Source: Candidatus Bathyarchaeota archaeon
GTDB lineage: Archaea > Asgardarchaeota > Lokiarchaeia > Sigyniarchaeales > Sigyniarchaeaceae
Reading direction: 5' to 3'
Length of the DNA: 6,283 nt
Assembly (NCBI GenBank): GCA_014729935.1
Contig: WJJB01000111.1
Coordinates: forward strand, 1-6,283
Shown one piece after another: positions 5,605-6,283 of this stretch. The position numbers and the translations under genes were made by a program. Numbering within the stretch: the stretch's first letter is position 1; the number at the start of each line of letters is the position of its first letter. Below the pieces are notes generated by a model. It searched no databases. It had not been told where the DNA came from and worked only from the letters and a program-made list of their open reading frames with translations.

Positions 5605-6283
5605 ATGGATGTGGGATTCAAAAGATGCCAGCAAAAGCTCGCAAAGGCATTTTCCTTTGAATCGGTAGACGCGTTATCGAAGTTATTTGAACACGGAAAG
5701 CTCGTGGAACGTGAACTCTTGATTTCTCACGAGCTTGCGTGCAGGCTTTGCAAGGATCGAGATTACCTAGTGGCATTGGCTTCATTCATTGCGATGATCC
5801 AAGGCATTATGTATCTTGTCCACAACCCATTATCACGAGAGCGTGATGGCTTGGAGCCTGATTTACACGAAGTAGGACGCGTGGCACGCACTTTATTAGT
5901 GAAACAGGAAGTGGCTGTTCCCGAATCTGTTCTCGTGGTGGATGTCTTCGCAAGGTTATCTCATCCGAAAGCGATGCGTCTTGTTGGTGGTATCCTTCAC
6001 GAGATCGGCAGGTTAGTCATGAATCTTGATCAAGGTGTATCCTCCAAGATTGGTGGACGAATCATTCAAGATCTGATGCCTTTTTCCTTGCGAAAGATTC
6101 TTGCCGCCTTTTACACCAAAATGCCAGCAGCTTGGATGCTTTCCTTCATTGCCATTGATTCACCCGCTGCAACCGTCCTGGATCCAGCATGCGGTACCGG
6201 AAATTTGCTCCACGCTGCCTGCCAACGGAAATTAGAATTAGCGCTGGAAAGAACCACGGACGGATCCCCCGTGCCTCCTGATA
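5605..6283 (+). CDS. N6-adenine DNA methylase, N-terminal part (cut by the right edge)
   Basis: The first 226 residues of a protein that continues beyond the window with no stop. The segment SKIGGRIIQDLMPFSLRKIL (147-166), then FYTKMPAAWMLSFIA (169-183), then VLDPACGTGNLLHAA (191-205) reproduces the run G..Y..L.P...R...G.FYT...A......VLDPACGTGNLL of type I-like (HsdM) and type IIG/BREX-like N6-adenine methylases. DPACGTG (193-199) is motif I, the S-adenosylmethionine-binding loop. The catalytic (N/D)PP(Y/F) motif and any recognition domain would lie off the edge. The first 145 residues are mostly helical, with a hydrophobic patch (55-73), and I do not recognise them. ATG 5605 is chosen as the first methionine after the preceding stop; a TATA-like box sits about 27 nt upstream. 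Whether it is a modification subunit, a type IIG enzyme or an orphan methylase cannot be told. Confidence 0.82.
   Translation, partial: MDVGFKRCQQKLAKAFSFESVDALSKLFEHGKLVERELLISHELACRLCKDRDYLVALASFIAMIQGIMYLVHNPLSRERDGLEPDLHEVGRVARTLLVKQEVAVPESVLVVDVFARLSHPKAMRLVGGILHEIGRLVMNLDQGVSSKIGGRIIQDLMPFSLRKILAAFYTKMPAAWMLSFIAIDSPAATVLDPACGTGNLLHAACQRKLELALERTTDGSPVPPD

Noticed and set aside
1..6283. Mobile element, CRISPR array or integrase site
   Set aside because: No transposase-like protein, no regularly spaced repeats and no terminal inverted repeats with target duplications were found by eye.

Overview
The window looks like a chromosomal segment of an archaeon, possibly of the Asgard type. This lineage call is an inference. 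It rests on A/T-rich TATA-like boxes about 26-30 nt upstream of start codons, on weak or absent Shine-Dalgarno sequences at most starts, and on the protein mix: an archaeal-style TauE/SafE transporter, an opine-dehydrogenase-like protein and an N6-adenine DNA methylase. The leftmost large gene belongs to a family I associate mainly with polysaccharide-degrading bacteria such as Planctomycetes, Verrucomicrobia and Bacteroidetes, so gene exchange with bacteria is plausible.

Layout. Positions 1-216 hold a possible C-terminal fragment of a rightward gene (stop at 135-137), a perfect 18-bp palindrome (7-24) and a T-rich stretch just before the end of the next gene. Positions 217-2607 on the minus strand encode a large FAD-dependent oxidoreductase (796 aa) with a C-terminal beta-rich, probably sugar-binding-like region. 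Positions 2608-3101 form a 494-bp divergent intergenic region. It contains a candidate leaderless promoter for the oxidoreductase, a candidate small structured RNA or leader that ends in a hairpin plus six T (2900-2973), an imperfect inverted repeat (2991-3008), and a clear TATA-like box (3066-3074) for the rightward genes.

Three genes then run rightward with gaps of about 30 nt. They are a TauE/SafE-family membrane transporter (3102-3986), an opine/NAD-glycerol-3-phosphate dehydrogenase-fold protein with a long unrecognised C-terminal extension (4017-5576), and the 5' part of an N6-adenine DNA methylase (from 5605, running off the right edge). The spacing suggests an operon, although the methylase also has a TATA-like box at the right distance for its own leaderless transcript.

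The most interesting item is the opine-dehydrogenase-like protein. Aligned from memory with the family, both residues of the catalytic His-Asp pair appear to be replaced (Ile201 and Ser296), the Gly-rich nucleotide loop is altered, and about 170 residues of unknown character are appended. A catalytically altered dinucleotide-binding protein lying between a small-anion exporter family member and a DNA methylase is not an arrangement I recognise. How the three proteins might work together cannot be told from this window.
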